Shown: one piece after another, positions 48,020 to 58,172 of the stretch
Layout of the letters: every line of letters starts with the position of its first letter
How positions within the stretch are numbered: the first letter of the stretch is position 1
Notes under the pieces: model-generated
Told to the model about the DNA's origin: nothing
Database searches by the model: none
What the model saw: only the letters and a program-made list of their open reading frames with translations
NCBI RefSeq assembly: GCF_001429045.1
Contig: NZ_LMHY01000022.1
Coordinates: 328,724 to 392,723 of the forward strand
Source of the DNA: Pseudomonas sp. Root71
Lineage (GTDB): Bacteria > Pseudomonadota > Gammaproteobacteria > Pseudomonadales > Pseudomonadaceae
DNA: 64,000 nucleotides
Direction: 5' to 3'
Translations under genes and position numbers: made by a program

Positions 48020-49057
48020 TTAGTGTCGGCTCATTGTCTGAAGCAGTAGGCTCTTGGAGATCGTGCCTTTGAACACACCCTGGCGATCCAGGACGGCAAC
48101 TGGATTAACTGCATCGGCAACGATGTGAAAGACGTCCTGCAGGAGTACATCGTCGCGCAGCGTAGGCGTGGATTGATCCGCGGCGTACGGATGCTCTGCA
48201 CAAATCCTGGCAACATCGCCAGCCTTGAGGATCTTCGAGGCATCGAAACCTTTGAAGAAAGCCCTGACGTAATCGTTCACCGGGTTGCAAAGCAGTTCTT
48301 GCGGGGTACCGATCTGTACTACCCGACCACCCTCCATGATCGCAATGCGATGGCCGATGCGAATCGCCTCGTCAATGTCATGGGAGATGAAGATGATGGT
48401 GCGATGCTGTTCTGCCTGCAGGCGGATCAGTTCGCCCTGCATTTCGTGGCGAATCAACGGGTCGAGTGCCGAGAAGGCTTCGTCCATCAGCAGGATGGCT
48501 GGGTCGTTAGCCAGCGCTCGGGCCAGACCTACCCGCTGTTGCATACCGCCGGACAGTTGGTGCGGGTAACTGTAGGCGTGGCCATCGAGCCCCACCTGTT
48601 TAAGTGCCTCGAGTGCACGTTTATGCCGTTCGCTTTCCTCGACACCCGAGATTTCCAGGCCGAAAGCTACGTTGTCGATCACACTCATGTGAGGCATCAG
48701 GGCAAACGACTGAAACACCATGCTCATGTCTTTGCGACGAACGCTGAGGAGATCAGCATCCGACAGACCGGTGATTTCCTGGCCGTTGAGATGGATTGTT
48801 CCGGAGGTTGGCTCGATCAGTCGATTGAACAAGCGGACCATCGTCGACTTCCCGGAACCGGAAAGCCCCATGATGACGAAAATCTCTCCACGTTTTACGG
48901 AGAAACTGGCATCAAAAACGCCAACGACTTGACCGGTTTTGCTGAAAATTTCACTTTTATCAGCACCGCGAGCCAGCATCTCCATCGCGAGTTTTGGCTG
49001 AGCACCAAAGACTTTGTAAATGTTTTTTACCGAGAGTATCTCGTCACCAAGACTCAT
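48020..49057 (-). CDS. Betaine-type ABC transporter ATP-binding protein (ProV/OpuAA)
   Basis: A 345-residue ATPase. Walker A is GLSGSGKST, the signature is [15 protein letters not shown], Walker B is [13 protein letters not shown], and the switch His is in FISHDIDEA. The N-terminal [20 protein letters not shown] extension before the nucleotide domain marks ProV/OpuAA proteins. A partial CBS-like tail ([15 protein letters not shown]) could sense ionic strength. AGGAGG precedes ATG 49057. First gene of the minus-strand transporter operon. Confidence 0.92.
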   Translation of the reverse strand: MSLGDEILSVKNIYKVFGAQPKLAMEMLARGADKSEIFSKTGQVVGVFDASFSVKRGEIFVIMGLSGSGKSTMVRLFNRLIEPTSGTIHLNGQEITGLSDADLLSVRRKDMSMVFQSFALMPHMSVIDNVAFGLEISGVEESERHKRALEALKQVGLDGHAYSYPHQLSGGMQQRVGLARALANDPAILLMDEAFSALDPLIRHEMQGELIRLQAEQHRTIIFISHDIDEAIRIGHRIAIMEGGRVVQIGTPQELLCNPVNDYVRAFFKGFDASKILKAGDVARICAEHPYAADQSTPTLRDDVLLQDVFHIVADAVNPVAVLDRQGVFKGTISKSLLLQTMSRH

Positions 49058-49505
49058 AACCCCTCCTGCTGCAATTACGATGTAAGACCAAGAATTCAGG
49101 TGTACGTGTCTTGATCAGTTCAGACGGTGCTTGTGGGGGCAGTCAAGCTGGGAGAAAGGTTGGGAAATAGTCATTGTGACCATCCTCTTTATTATTTGAT
49201 GTTTATTATTCTTGTTTTATCAGCGCTGAATTAAGCAGTACCGTTGAGAACCAAGTTATTACCTAATAGAGTCAGCGTCTAACAACATTTCTTCCAGCCA
49301 ATCAATAACGTCATGTTATCAATCATTTAATTATGTCAATTTGCGACTGCGGCAGTGCCAGTTGCGCAGACGAGTGCGGCTGGCCCTGTCTTAGGCTCTG
49401 TGTTTGAGCTACGCTCCAGCCTAGGCTCTAGGTGGAACCCTCTCGCCGATCTCGTCCCTAACGGCCTCCAAAGGGCCCCGAACCGGATATTCAATACTCT
49501 AGGTT
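49058..49505. other. Divergent regulatory region between the ABC operon and the LysR gene
   Basis: A 448-base gap with an AT-rich middle (49180-49350). TAGGCTCT occurs at 49392-49399 and 49422-49429, 30 bases apart, and the second copy lies in the palindrome AGCCTAGGCT. This could be a LysR-type binding site, by position only. No gene is seen. Confidence 0.4.
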
Positions 49506-50459
49506 ATGGTTAAGCACATCGATCCAGACATGACGCTGCTGAAAATGCCGTCTCTGAAAGCAGTGAAGTCATTCGTAGCCGCCGCAAAATATCAGAGCTT
49601 TACGCGTGCGGCAGAAGCACTGTGCGTAACTCAAGCGGCAATCAGCCGTCAGATTCGGGAACTTGAGGCGTACCTAGGGGTGGATCTCTTCAAGAGAGTG
49701 GGGCGAGCAGTCGAGTTGACGGAAGCCGGAACCATCTTTTTTGATGCGGCACAGATATCTTTCGTCAACATTTCCCAGGCGGCGGAGCGCATTCGCACCA
49801 ACAATGCAGGCAAGCGCACGTTGACGCTTTGCTGTTCTCCCGCGTTTTCAGCCCTCTGGCTCGCAGCGAAGCTGCCGGGTTTTTTTACCAAAAACGCAGA
49901 TATCGACCTCAATCTGGTCACCACTCAAAACTTTTTGTCGATGGAGCCGGGTGTAACTCCGGACATCTTCATCACCAAAATGGCCAGGATTCAGGATGGC
50001 TACCGCAGTTATCCGTTGTTTCATGACGTCATCTACCCGGTGTGCACTCCTCGTTACAAAGAGGAGCACCCTGAGCTGTCCAGCCTGGAAGCACTGCGCG
50101 ACGGGGTTTTGCTCAACCTCAGCCCCTATGGCAGATCCCAGGTAGCGGAGCACGTTGACTGGGGTGTTTGGCTGGCTTATCACGATGTTGATATCGAGAA
50201 ACGCCCCCACGACAGCCCTCACGTTTTCAACGCGAACGACTACAACCTGGTCATCAGCATGGTGTTGACCCATCAGGGTGTAGCCCTCGGATGGAATCAC
50301 CTGGTTGCAAACCTGATCGAAAACGGCACGCTGATTCGGCCGATCGAAGAGGAAGTGGTTCTCCATGAAAGTCAGCACTATCTGACATTTCGTGAAGACC
50401 GGATCAATGACGACGCGTGTTGTCGGCTACGAGACTGGATTCTCGCCCAGTTTTCCTGA
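49506..50459 (+). CDS. LysR-family regulator (GcvA-like)
   Basis: A 317-residue regulator. The winged helix-turn-helix is SLKAVKSFVAAAKYQSF, then AAEALCVTQAAISRQIRELE and LFKRVGRAVELTEAG; the C-terminal part is a periplasmic-binding-like ligand domain (ALWLAAKLPGFFTKNADIDL). It is transcribed away from the ABC-transporter operon, as LysR regulators often are with their targets. ATG 49506 is used; ATG 49530 is a close alternative. Confidence 0.85.
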   Translation: MVKHIDPDMTLLKMPSLKAVKSFVAAAKYQSFTRAAEALCVTQAAISRQIRELEAYLGVDLFKRVGRAVELTEAGTIFFDAAQISFVNISQAAERIRTNNAGKRTLTLCCSPAFSALWLAAKLPGFFTKNADIDLNLVTTQNFLSMEPGVTPDIFITKMARIQDGYRSYPLFHDVIYPVCTPRYKEEHPELSSLEALRDGVLLNLSPYGRSQVAEHVDWGVWLAYHDVDIEKRPHDSPHVFNANDYNLVISMVLTHQGVALGWNHLVANLIENGTLIRPIEEEVVLHESQHYLTFREDRINDDACCRLRDWILAQFS

Positions 50460-50528
50460 GCTGTCAGGAAGGCAGGAGTACTGATTGAGCCGTGACTCGG
50501 GATGCGGGGAGGGGAGAAGTTTGGGTAT

Positions 50529-50570
50529 GCCGGTGGTGATCATTCGTGGTTCTCGCCACCGGCAGTTTTA
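50529..50570 (+). terminator. Probable terminator after the LysR gene
   Basis: GCCGGTGG (50529-50536) pairs with CCACCGGC (50556-50563) over a 19-base loop, followed by AGTTTTA. It lies between two convergent genes; the T tract is short, so strength is moderate. Confidence 0.6.
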
Positions 50571-50573
50571 CTC

Positions 50574-51809
50574 TTAGCCGACAGATCTTAACGGGATCGT
50601 GTCATTGAGTTGCTCAAGCATCGTTTTGCAGTACCAATCATCAAACTGACACACACCAATTTCGCTGGCCACCGACAACGGACCCGGCTCGTAAGCAGGA
50701 GAGCTGACGCCGACCTGTGCGCCTTCAACCAGGGTGCGATCCTGGTCATTGGTTGCAAGCCAAACCTTGGTCAGGCGATCGATGTCGTAGTCGACACCTT
50801 CCTGGGCGTCTTTCTTGACGATCCATTTTGTAGTGACCATCGTCTCGCCCGGACCGATGGGCAGAACGCGGAAGCTCAGTGCGTGATCGCCCAGAAAGTG
50901 GTTCCAGGTCGATGGGTAGTTGAAATACAGCAGCGCACCGATGTTGGCTTCACCGGTTGTGTCCAAACGACCGGCAACCGCGGGCTTGCCATCCATTGTG
51001 TAGCTGACGGCACCGGAAAAAAGGGGGATGCGCGTCATGCGGAAGCGACCGTCTTCGTCCATGACCAATCGGCTGGGCAGGCCTGCCGCTTCGCAACGAT
51101 CCCAATGCTCTTTGAGTTCAAGATCCTCATCGCCGCCGGCGCCACCCACTGATGGGTTGTCAACGAATGAGTGCATCAATTCCGGGTGAGTAAAATCGCA
51201 GTGGTAACACTCGCGGTTGTTCTCGAAAACCAGTTTCCAGTTGCCTTTCTCGATGATGTTCGACTCAAACGCGACTTTACAGTCGTCCAGGTTATGAGGC
51301 GCAACGAATGGCGTCAGAGACTTTCTGAATGACGAAAAGTCAGGTGCCACATCAGCGACGCACACATAAATGTACGTTTCGACGACCTCACAATGCACGG
51401 ACTTCAACCCATGTTGAGACTTGTCGAAATCCTCCCCCATATTCCCGGCGAACAGCAGTCTGCCGTCCAGCTCGAAGGTCCATTTGTGGTAAGGGCACAC
51501 CAGCTTGGCTACCTTGCCGCTGGCTTGCGGGCACACCTTTGAACCGCGATGACGGCAGGCGTTGTGGAAGGCCCGAATCTGTTTGTCTGCGCCGCGCACG
51601 ATAGCGACAGGATAATCGCCGATTTGCAGCGACAGGTACTGACCCGACTTCTCCAGCTCAAATGTGTGCCCGGCGAAGATCCAGCTTTTGTGCCAGATCT
51701 GTTCCAGATCCTGCCTGTAAACGTCTGGATCGCTATAAAGGGCACCTGGCAGCGCATGGTCAGGCTTGCGCTGCGCAACAAGATTTGAAACTGCCGATTT
51801 AGTGCTCAC
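50574..51809 (-). CDS. Rieske non-haem iron oxygenase, GbcA-like
   Basis: A 411-residue ring-hydroxylating-type oxygenase subunit. The Rieske [2Fe-2S] ligands are in CRHRGSKVC and CPYHKW; the mononuclear iron site is in ENNRECYHCDFTHPELM (two His) with an Asp in TNDQD. The closest remembered relative is GbcA, the oxygenase part of glycine betaine demethylase, in which NNRECYHC and GETMVTTKWIV are shared. It should N-demethylate a quaternary amine, needing a reductase (GbcB type) that is not in the window. A GTG at 51809 with GGAG upstream is used; the frame starts at TTG 51833. Confidence 0.85.
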   Translation of the reverse strand: MSTKSAVSNLVAQRKPDHALPGALYSDPDVYRQDLEQIWHKSWIFAGHTFELEKSGQYLSLQIGDYPVAIVRGADKQIRAFHNACRHRGSKVCPQASGKVAKLVCPYHKWTFELDGRLLFAGNMGEDFDKSQHGLKSVHCEVVETYIYVCVADVAPDFSSFRKSLTPFVAPHNLDDCKVAFESNIIEKGNWKLVFENNRECYHCDFTHPELMHSFVDNPSVGGAGGDEDLELKEHWDRCEAAGLPSRLVMDEDGRFRMTRIPLFSGAVSYTMDGKPAVAGRLDTTGEANIGALLYFNYPSTWNHFLGDHALSFRVLPIGPGETMVTTKWIVKKDAQEGVDYDIDRLTKVWLATNDQDRTLVEGAQVGVSSPAYEPGPLSVASEIGVCQFDDWYCKTMLEQLNDTIPLRSVG

Positions 51810-52293
51810 GGTCAACACACTCCAAAATACCAAAGGGACGACGAAAGACCATTGTTTGCATCAATCTAGATATTGGGTAACGCCATTTCGCCGGTAAAAT
51901 ATCGCTGTTGTAAAGACTACGTCTGCAATCACACCCCAACAAGAAACTTTTACGCTTATCAATGCATAAACAAATGTTATCGATCGATAGCGTAGCTTTA
52001 AGATGATATTCGTAACCTATTGAATTTAATGAATAAATAATTTTCGACGCTGTGCGCTATATCGCTTTAAAGATGTCTGCGCGAGGAAGACACGCTATTG
52101 ACCACTCTATTGCCCCATGCCAGTCTGGATTCAACAGCTAACGGTACTTAGTCAGTAAAACAACCTCTGGCGATCTCGTGTTTGAGTCTTGGGAACTGTC
52201 CCGTGAAAACATGGAGGTTTTTATCGCGCCTCAAGGTATCAAAGCTGACGCGTTCATTGACCTTCCACCTAACTCGCATTCGGAGCATTCATC
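51810..52293. other. Divergent AT-rich promoter region between the oxygenase and the DapA-family operon
   Basis: About 480 bases without a convincing gene, strikingly AT-rich at 51940-52080. It must carry the promoter of the seven-gene plus-strand operon and that of the Rieske gene. A partial palindrome GCGCTATATCGC is near 52050. No exact operator consensus was matched. Confidence 0.45.
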
Positions 52294-53205
52294 TTGAAAT
52301 TTGAAGGTATTTATACGCCAGCAGTAACTCCTTATAACTCTGATGGGGAGATTGACTGGGATGTGTACTCCCAAGTTTTGGAGTCGCTGATTGAGGCGAA
52401 GGTGCACGGCATTATTATCGGCGGGTCGACCGGCGAGTATTATGCGCAGACGTCGGAAGAACGCACCGAGTTGGCGGCCTACGCCAAAGATGTGATCGGC
52501 ACTCGGGTGCAACTGATCGTCAGTACCGGGGCGATTCGTACCGAAGATGCGGTTCAGTACGCCAAGGATGCCAAATCGATCAAAGCGGACGCCATTCTCG
52601 TCACGTCCCCGCCTTACGCGCTGCCAACCTCACAGGAAAACGCGATTCACGCGCTCACTATCGATCGCGCAGCGGACTTGCCGATCATGCTTTACAACTA
52701 TCCGGGGCGCATGTGCGTTTCGATGGATGAAGAGTATTTCACGCGTGTCAGCCAATCGAAAAACGTCGTCGCCATCAAGGAAAGCTCCGGCGACATGGGC
52801 CAGGTGCATATGCTGGCCCGGCAGTTCCCCAACATCGCCTTGTCCTGCGGATGGGACGACCAGGCCCTCGAGTTTTTTGCCTGGGGCGCCCGCAGTTGGG
52901 TGTGCGCAGGTTCCAACTTCCTGCCCAAGGAACACGTCGCGCTTTATGAAGCCTGCGTGATCGAAAAGAACTTCGACAAAGGCCGTCAAATCATGTCGGC
53001 AATGATGCCGCTGATGAATGCCCTGGACGGTGGCAAGTTCGTGCAGTCGATCAAGTACGGCTGTGAAGTTGCCGGATTGAAAGTCGGTAACGTGCGCCTG
53101 CCATTGCAGCCACTTGAAGCGGACGAAAAGCAGAGTTTCGCGTCGCTCATTACTGAACTCAAACGTAACGTAGCCAACATTTCTTCGGGAGCCAGCCATG
53201 GGTGA
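52294..53205 (+). CDS. DapA-family (dihydrodipicolinate synthase-like) lyase or deaminase
   Basis: A 303-residue class I aldolase-type TIM barrel. The motif GGSTGEYYAQT replaces the usual GTTGE, the tyrosine is in MLYNYPGR and the Schiff-base lysine in VVAIKESSGD. The later GWDDQALEFFAWGARSWVCA is unlike true DapA. Relatives include N-acetylneuraminate lyase, keto-deoxy-sugar dehydratases and pyrroline-4-hydroxy-2-carboxylate deaminase; the last fits a betaine pathway best, but this is inference. The 3' end overlaps the aldehyde dehydrogenase start by eight bases. Confidence 0.82.
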   Translation: MKFEGIYTPAVTPYNSDGEIDWDVYSQVLESLIEAKVHGIIIGGSTGEYYAQTSEERTELAAYAKDVIGTRVQLIVSTGAIRTEDAVQYAKDAKSIKADAILVTSPPYALPTSQENAIHALTIDRAADLPIMLYNYPGRMCVSMDEEYFTRVSQSKNVVAIKESSGDMGQVHMLARQFPNIALSCGWDDQALEFFAWGARSWVCAGSNFLPKEHVALYEACVIEKNFDKGRQIMSAMMPLMNALDGGKFVQSIKYGCEVAGLKVGNVRLPLQPLEADEKQSFASLITELKRNVANISSGASHG

Positions 53206-54715
53206 TCTTCTGAGCAAGGCCGAATATGCCGCTCTGGCCAAAGACATTTCGCTGCCATCCAAGGCGTTCATCAATGGCGCGTTCAAGCCCGCGATCTCTG
53301 GCAAAACCTTCGCCACGAACAATCCGGCGACAGGTGAGTTTTTGACTGACGTCGCCGCCTGTTCGTCCGAGGATGTCGACTTTGCGGTGAGCAATGCCAA
53401 AGAGGCCTTTGAGGATGGACGCTGGAGATCTGTTTCTCCTCGGGAGCGCAAAGCGGTTCTGTTGAAGTTTGCAAACCTGCTTGAAAACCATCAACACGAA
53501 CTGGCCGTCCTCGAAAGTCTCGATAGCGGCAAACCTGTCAGTGAATGTCAGTTGGTCGACATCCCGGACACCATCCACACGATCCGCTGGCACGCAGAAC
53601 TGATCGACAAGATTTATGACAACACCGCCCCGGTGGGCAGCGACGCGCTGACCATGGTGGTCCGGGAGCCGATCGGCGTGGTGGGCTGCGTATTGCCCTG
53701 GAACTTCCCGCTGCTGATGCTGGCCTGGAAAATCGGGCCGGCGCTCGCTGCGGGCTGTTCGGTCATCGTCAAACCTGCTGAACAAACCTCGCTGACCACG
53801 TTGCGTGTCGCTCAGCTGGCGTTTGAAGCCGGTATACCCGCTGGTGTCCTCAACATTGTGACCGGCACGGGCAAAGACGTCGGTGAGCCGATCGGTTTGC
53901 ATCACGATGTCGACATGGTGAGCTTCACCGGCTCCACTGCGACCGGCCGCCGCTTCCTGCATTACGCCGCCGATTCGAACCTCAAGCGCATCGTCCTTGA
54001 GTGCGGCGGGAAAAACCCGGCCGTGGTGATGGACGATGCGCAAGACCTGGATCTCGTTGCTCAGCATGTCGTCAATGGCGCGTTCTGGAACATGGGTGAA
54101 AATTGCTCCGCGACCTCACGTCTGATCGTCCATGCGTCTGTTAAGGACGAACTGCTGGAGCGCATGGGCGCCTACATCCGCGAATGGAAAATGGGTGACC
54201 CACTCGATCCGGAAAACCGCGTAGGGTCGCTGGTCAGCCCAGAGCATTTCGCCAAAGTGAAGTCGTACCTTGAGCACGCCACCGCCGCAAAGCTTGAAGT
54301 TGTGTACGGCGGCGCGACGAAAGACGGTGCCTTCGTAGAGCCGACAGTGATTGACGGTGTCGATCGAGACAGTCGGCTGTTCCAGGAAGAGATCTTCGGC
54401 CCGATTCTTTCGGTCACCACCTTTCATTCGATTTCCGAAGCCATTGCCCTGGCCAATGACACGGTCTACGGCCTGGCCGCCTCGGTATACACCGCCAGTC
54501 TGCGCCGGGCGATCAAGTTGTCGCGTGAGATTCGCGCCGGCATCGTCACCGTGAACTGCTTTGGTGAGGGCGATGCTTCGACGCCATTCGGCGGCTACAA
54601 GGAGTCGGGCTTCGGTGGTCGGGACAAATCCATTTTTGCCCATGACCAGTACACCGAAATCAAAACAATCTGGATCGATGTGTCTGATCGGTCGGATGAA
54701 GAGACCGAAAAATGA
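53198..54715 (+). CDS. NAD(P)+-dependent aldehyde dehydrogenase, PuuC-like
   Basis: A 505-residue enzyme of the ALDH superfamily. The nucleotide site shows VLPWNFPLLMLAWKIGPALA and FTGSTATGRRFL; the general base Glu is in LECGGKNP and the catalytic Cys in FWNMGENCSATSR; FGGYKESGFGGRDKS closes the family pattern. Overall sequence order is like PuuC (gamma-glutamyl-aminobutyraldehyde dehydrogenase) or ketoglutarate semialdehyde dehydrogenases. GGGAG precedes ATG 53198. It overlaps the next gene (ATGA). Confidence 0.88.
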   Translation: MGDLLSKAEYAALAKDISLPSKAFINGAFKPAISGKTFATNNPATGEFLTDVAACSSEDVDFAVSNAKEAFEDGRWRSVSPRERKAVLLKFANLLENHQHELAVLESLDSGKPVSECQLVDIPDTIHTIRWHAELIDKIYDNTAPVGSDALTMVVREPIGVVGCVLPWNFPLLMLAWKIGPALAAGCSVIVKPAEQTSLTTLRVAQLAFEAGIPAGVLNIVTGTGKDVGEPIGLHHDVDMVSFTGSTATGRRFLHYAADSNLKRIVLECGGKNPAVVMDDAQDLDLVAQHVVNGAFWNMGENCSATSRLIVHASVKDELLERMGAYIREWKMGDPLDPENRVGSLVSPEHFAKVKSYLEHATAAKLEVVYGGATKDGAFVEPTVIDGVDRDSRLFQEEIFGPILSVTTFHSISEAIALANDTVYGLAASVYTASLRRAIKLSREIRAGIVTVNCFGEGDASTPFGGYKESGFGGRDKSIFAHDQYTEIKTIWIDVSDRSDEETEK

Positions 54716-56058
54716 GCACCCATACCATCAAGCGCCTGCCGGTAGATACTGGGGTTTCGGGTTGGGAGGCGATTTCCGCACGCACTGCGCCTGTCCGCAT
54801 GCTTGATGGAAACGTGACGGCGGACTGGCTGATTATCGGTGCCGGTTTTGCCGGCTTGTCCGCCGCTCGCAGACTTTCACAGTTACACCCCGGTGACAGC
54901 ATTGTTGTGGTCGATGCTCATGAAGTCGCCAAGGGGCCGGCAGGCAGGAACTCTGGCTTCATGATCGATGTGCCGCACAGTCTGTCGTCCGGGGAATACT
55001 CCGTGGCGAGTGAGTCTGCAACGGCGCTGGAAATCACGCAAAATCGTTTTGCGATTGATTTTGCCGCGCAAGCCGCACGCGAGTACGGCATGTCCACAAA
55101 CACCTTTGACCCATCAGGGAAGATCAACGCGGCCGCCACTGAGCGGGGATTGAAGCTGAACGTCAATTACGCACAGTCCCTTGAGCGCATCGGCGAAAAG
55201 TTCGAGATGTTTGATGCCGCGCAAATGCGCGAAATCACCGGGTCCACCTATTACCACGGTGGGATCTACACACCCGGCGCAGTGTTGATTCAACCCGCTC
55301 AATACATTAGGGACCTGGCAGCAGGGCTCGAAGGGAAAATCACGCTGTTCGAACGCTCTCCGATTATTGAATTGACCAAGCAGGGAAGCGGTTGGAGCGC
55401 TCGATCTCATAACGGGACGGTGCACGCACCCAAGGTCATCCTGGGGGTTAACGGGCACATTGAGGACTTTGGACATTATCAAGGACGCCTGTTGCACGTC
55501 TTCACTTACGCCTCCATGACGGCTGCGTACAGTGATGATGCATTCAAGAAAGACGTGCCGGGTAGAGCCAAGTGGGCATTGTTGCCAGCTGATCCAATGG
55601 GAGCGACTGTTCGTAAAATCTCTACGGACGGTCTCTCGCGTATCGTCATCCGGACAAAATTCACCTATGACCCGAGTATCCAGGTCACCCCAGAGCGTGT
55701 GGCTGCGGTTGCCAAAGAACAGCGACAGTCTCTGGATGCACGCTTTCCCGAATTGAAATCCACTGCGTTGGAGTTCAGTTGGGCCGGCCGTCTGTGTTTG
55801 AGTCGTAACAGCGCCGCTGCATTTGGCGAGATCGAAGAAAACCTGTATTCGGCTTGCTGCGAAAATGGGTTGGGAACGGTCAAGAGCACGCTGGCAGGTG
55901 TAATGGCAGCGGAATTGGCTTCGGGTATACGTTCTGATTTTCTGGATAGTTTCAGTCACGCGCCAGGACCCAGCAGGCTCCCCCCCCAAATAATAACGAA
56001 GCTGGGCGTCAGTTCGGTCATTCGTTGGCATGAGTTTTGGGCCGGGCGAGAAGGTTAG
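54712..56058 (+). CDS. FAD-dependent oxidoreductase, DAO family
   Basis: A 448-residue flavoprotein. The FAD motif is DWLIIGAGFAGLSAARRL, followed by KGPAGRNSGFMIDVPH, as in amine and N-methyl-amino-acid dehydrogenases. The C-terminal AGRLCLSRNSAAAFGEI and ENGLGTVKSTLAG form the distal FAD contact. It should oxidise a secondary or tertiary amine or an N-methyl amino acid left after the first demethylation. The overlap with the aldehyde dehydrogenase and the transporter downstream place it within the uptake/catabolism operon. Confidence 0.82.
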   Translation: MSTHTIKRLPVDTGVSGWEAISARTAPVRMLDGNVTADWLIIGAGFAGLSAARRLSQLHPGDSIVVVDAHEVAKGPAGRNSGFMIDVPHSLSSGEYSVASESATALEITQNRFAIDFAAQAAREYGMSTNTFDPSGKINAAATERGLKLNVNYAQSLERIGEKFEMFDAAQMREITGSTYYHGGIYTPGAVLIQPAQYIRDLAAGLEGKITLFERSPIIELTKQGSGWSARSHNGTVHAPKVILGVNGHIEDFGHYQGRLLHVFTYASMTAAYSDDAFKKDVPGRAKWALLPADPMGATVRKISTDGLSRIVIRTKFTYDPSIQVTPERVAAVAKEQRQSLDARFPELKSTALEFSWAGRLCLSRNSAAAFGEIEENLYSACCENGLGTVKSTLAGVMAAELASGIRSDFLDSFSHAPGPSRLPPQIITKLGVSSVIRWHEFWAGREG

Positions 56059-56126
56059 CACGTTTAAGTTGTCGGCTTTTCCTATAAAGGCCGTTTAATA
56101 AGTCACTAATAAGAACGGAACAATCC

Positions 56127-56978
56127 ATGAAGAATATTTGGAAGGCATTCTGCGCGCTCGCGTTTGTGGGCATGATGAGTTTGCAGGCACACGCTGAAGA
56201 AAAAAACATAGTAATGGGGACCATGTCTTGGGAGGATTTGGTGCCCATTACCGGCATTACCAAGAAGGTACTTGAGAACGCTGGGTATACCGTAAAAGTC
56301 GTGGAGTTTTCCGAGTGGGGTATCGCTTACGCTGCACTCAGCAAAGGGGATATTCAGGTATTGGCCTCCCAGATTGATTACGCCGCCGCCGATTATTGGA
56401 AAAAGAACAAGAACAAAATCGAGAAGCTGTCACCGGTCTCCTTTGGTCTTTATCAGGGCATGGCAGTACCCAGTTACGTAGACATCGACTCCATCGAACA
56501 GCTGAATGCAAACGCGGACAAACTGGGGAACAGAATCATTGGCATCGAACCAGGTTCGGGTTTGATGAGTGACGCGAACAACGTGGTCAAAGCGTACGAC
56601 ATCAAGCTCAAGCTGGTCGAGGGCAGTACTTCGGCCATGACCGCGGCTTTAAAGTCGGCAGTCGACCGAAAAGAATGGGTGGCGGTAACCGTCTGGGATC
56701 CTTCCTGGATGACCAGGAAATTTGATCTCAAATTCTTGAAAGATCCAAAAGGGGTCTTCCCGCCGTTGCAGGGTTATTACTGGATTGGACACAAAGGCTT
56801 CGCTGAAGCCAATCCGCGTGCGCGTGAACTGATGGCCAGTGTTTATGTGCCTATCACGGACATCACCGCGATGAATGCTGAAGTCAAGGATGGCAAGACC
56901 ATGGACGAGGCTATCAAGGGTTGGATTGATAGTCATACAGATCTTGTAAATCGTTGGGGAAATATCAAGAACTATTAA
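56127..56978 (+). CDS. Betaine-type ABC transporter substrate-binding protein (second system)
   Basis: A 283-residue periplasmic binding protein with a signal peptide (FCALAFVGMMSLQAHA). The mature N-terminus is EEKNIVMGTMSWEDLVPIT; WGIAYAALSKGDIQVLASQ and VAVTVWDPSWMTRKFDLKFL contain the aromatic residues likely to cage a quaternary amine. Clearly different from the first binding protein (no CNPGWGCE segment), so a second ligand or affinity is expected. First of four transporter genes. Confidence 0.87.
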   Translation: MKNIWKAFCALAFVGMMSLQAHAEEKNIVMGTMSWEDLVPITGITKKVLENAGYTVKVVEFSEWGIAYAALSKGDIQVLASQIDYAAADYWKKNKNKIEKLSPVSFGLYQGMAVPSYVDIDSIEQLNANADKLGNRIIGIEPGSGLMSDANNVVKAYDIKLKLVEGSTSAMTAALKSAVDRKEWVAVTVWDPSWMTRKFDLKFLKDPKGVFPPLQGYYWIGHKGFAEANPRARELMASVYVPITDITAMNAEVKDGKTMDEAIKGWIDSHTDLVNRWGNIKNY

Positions 56979-57041
56979 GTTTTGTTTGTTTGCCACTGCC
57001 GCCCTTTGATTAATTAAAGAAACCAGCAAACAACTGGTTCG

Positions 57042-58172
57042 ATGGATTGCGAAATGACAATGGCCACAATTAATACTGACGAAGTGCTGGTAGATTGCCA
57101 GTCGGTTTGGAAAATCTTCGGTAAAAATGCACCGGCAGCCATGGACGCGGTTGTCCAGCAGGGTCTTTCAAAGACCCAGATCCTGCAAAACCATGGCTGC
57201 GTGGTCGGGGTTTCCGATGTCAGTCTCCAGGTTCGCCGGGGGGAAATATTTTGCATCATGGGTTTGTCCGGCAGTGGCAAATCCACCCTTATAAGGTTGC
57301 TGAACAAGCTGATCACCCCGAGCTCGGGGAAGGTGCTGGTCAAAGGCAAGGACGTTTCATCCTTGTCGCCGGCACAACTGCGAGAGGTGAGGGCGCGTCA
57401 CATCGGTATGGTCTTTCAAAGCGTTGCCTTGCTGCCTAACCGTACGGTTCTTGAGAACACCGCGTTTGGCCTGGAAGTGCAGGGTGTGGGCAAGGCTGAA
57501 CGTTACAAAGTGGCCGAGCAGGCGCTGGCAAAGGTTGGATTGAGCGAGTGGACTTCACGCTATCCAAGCGAACTGTCAGGCGGCATGCAACAACGGGTCG
57601 GACTGGCGCGTGCACTCACAGCTGACCCAGAAATAATTTTGATGGATGAGCCGTTCAGCGCGCTTGATCCGCTGATTCGCCGACAGTTGCAGGATGAGTT
57701 CCGCCTGCTGACCAAGGAGCTGGGCAAGTCCGCGGTGTTTATTACACACGACCTGGACGAGGCCATCCGCATCGGTGACCGCATTGCAATCATGAAGGAT
57801 GGCGCCATCATTCAGGTTGGCACCGCCGAGGAAATCGTGCTCAACCCGGCTGACGACTACGTGGCGGAATTCGTCGCCGGCATTTCCCGATTGCATCTGG
57901 TCAAGGCTCACTCGGTCATGACGTCTGTCCAGGCCTACAAGGCTGCACAGCCGACTTGCGATATTTCTCGGCTCATCCAAACCTCGCTTGACGCCGATAT
58001 CGATGAGCTTATCAGCTTGACGATGAAGTCCAGGCGGGACGGGCTTGCCGTGGTCGATAACGGAACAGTGGTCGGGATCATCACGCCTCGTGATCTGCTG
58101 CGTGGCGTTCAAGGTATTCCCAACGAGTTGGCGCCCGTAGCTACGGCCAACGCGATGGAGGCGTCCGCATGA
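57042..58172 (+). CDS. Betaine-type ABC transporter ATP-binding protein (second system) with CBS-like tail
   Basis: A 376-residue ATPase of the ProV/OpuAA kind. Walker A is GLSGSGKST, signature [15 protein letters not shown], Walker B ILMDEPFSALDP. The C-terminal 80 residues form a CBS-like pair (DIDELISLTMKSRRDGLAVVDNGTVVGIITPRDLL in two pieces), known to sense ionic strength in OpuA. ATG 57042 or 57054 is the start; neither has a strong ribosome site. An AACCAG/CTGGTT hairpin lies just before it. Confidence 0.9.
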   Translation: MDCEMTMATINTDEVLVDCQSVWKIFGKNAPAAMDAVVQQGLSKTQILQNHGCVVGVSDVSLQVRRGEIFCIMGLSGSGKSTLIRLLNKLITPSSGKVLVKGKDVSSLSPAQLREVRARHIGMVFQSVALLPNRTVLENTAFGLEVQGVGKAERYKVAEQALAKVGLSEWTSRYPSELSGGMQQRVGLARALTADPEIILMDEPFSALDPLIRRQLQDEFRLLTKELGKSAVFITHDLDEAIRIGDRIAIMKDGAIIQVGTAEEIVLNPADDYVAEFVAGISRLHLVKAHSVMTSVQAYKAAQPTCDISRLIQTSLDADIDELISLTMKSRRDGLAVVDNGTVVGIITPRDLLRGVQGIPNELAPVATANAMEASA

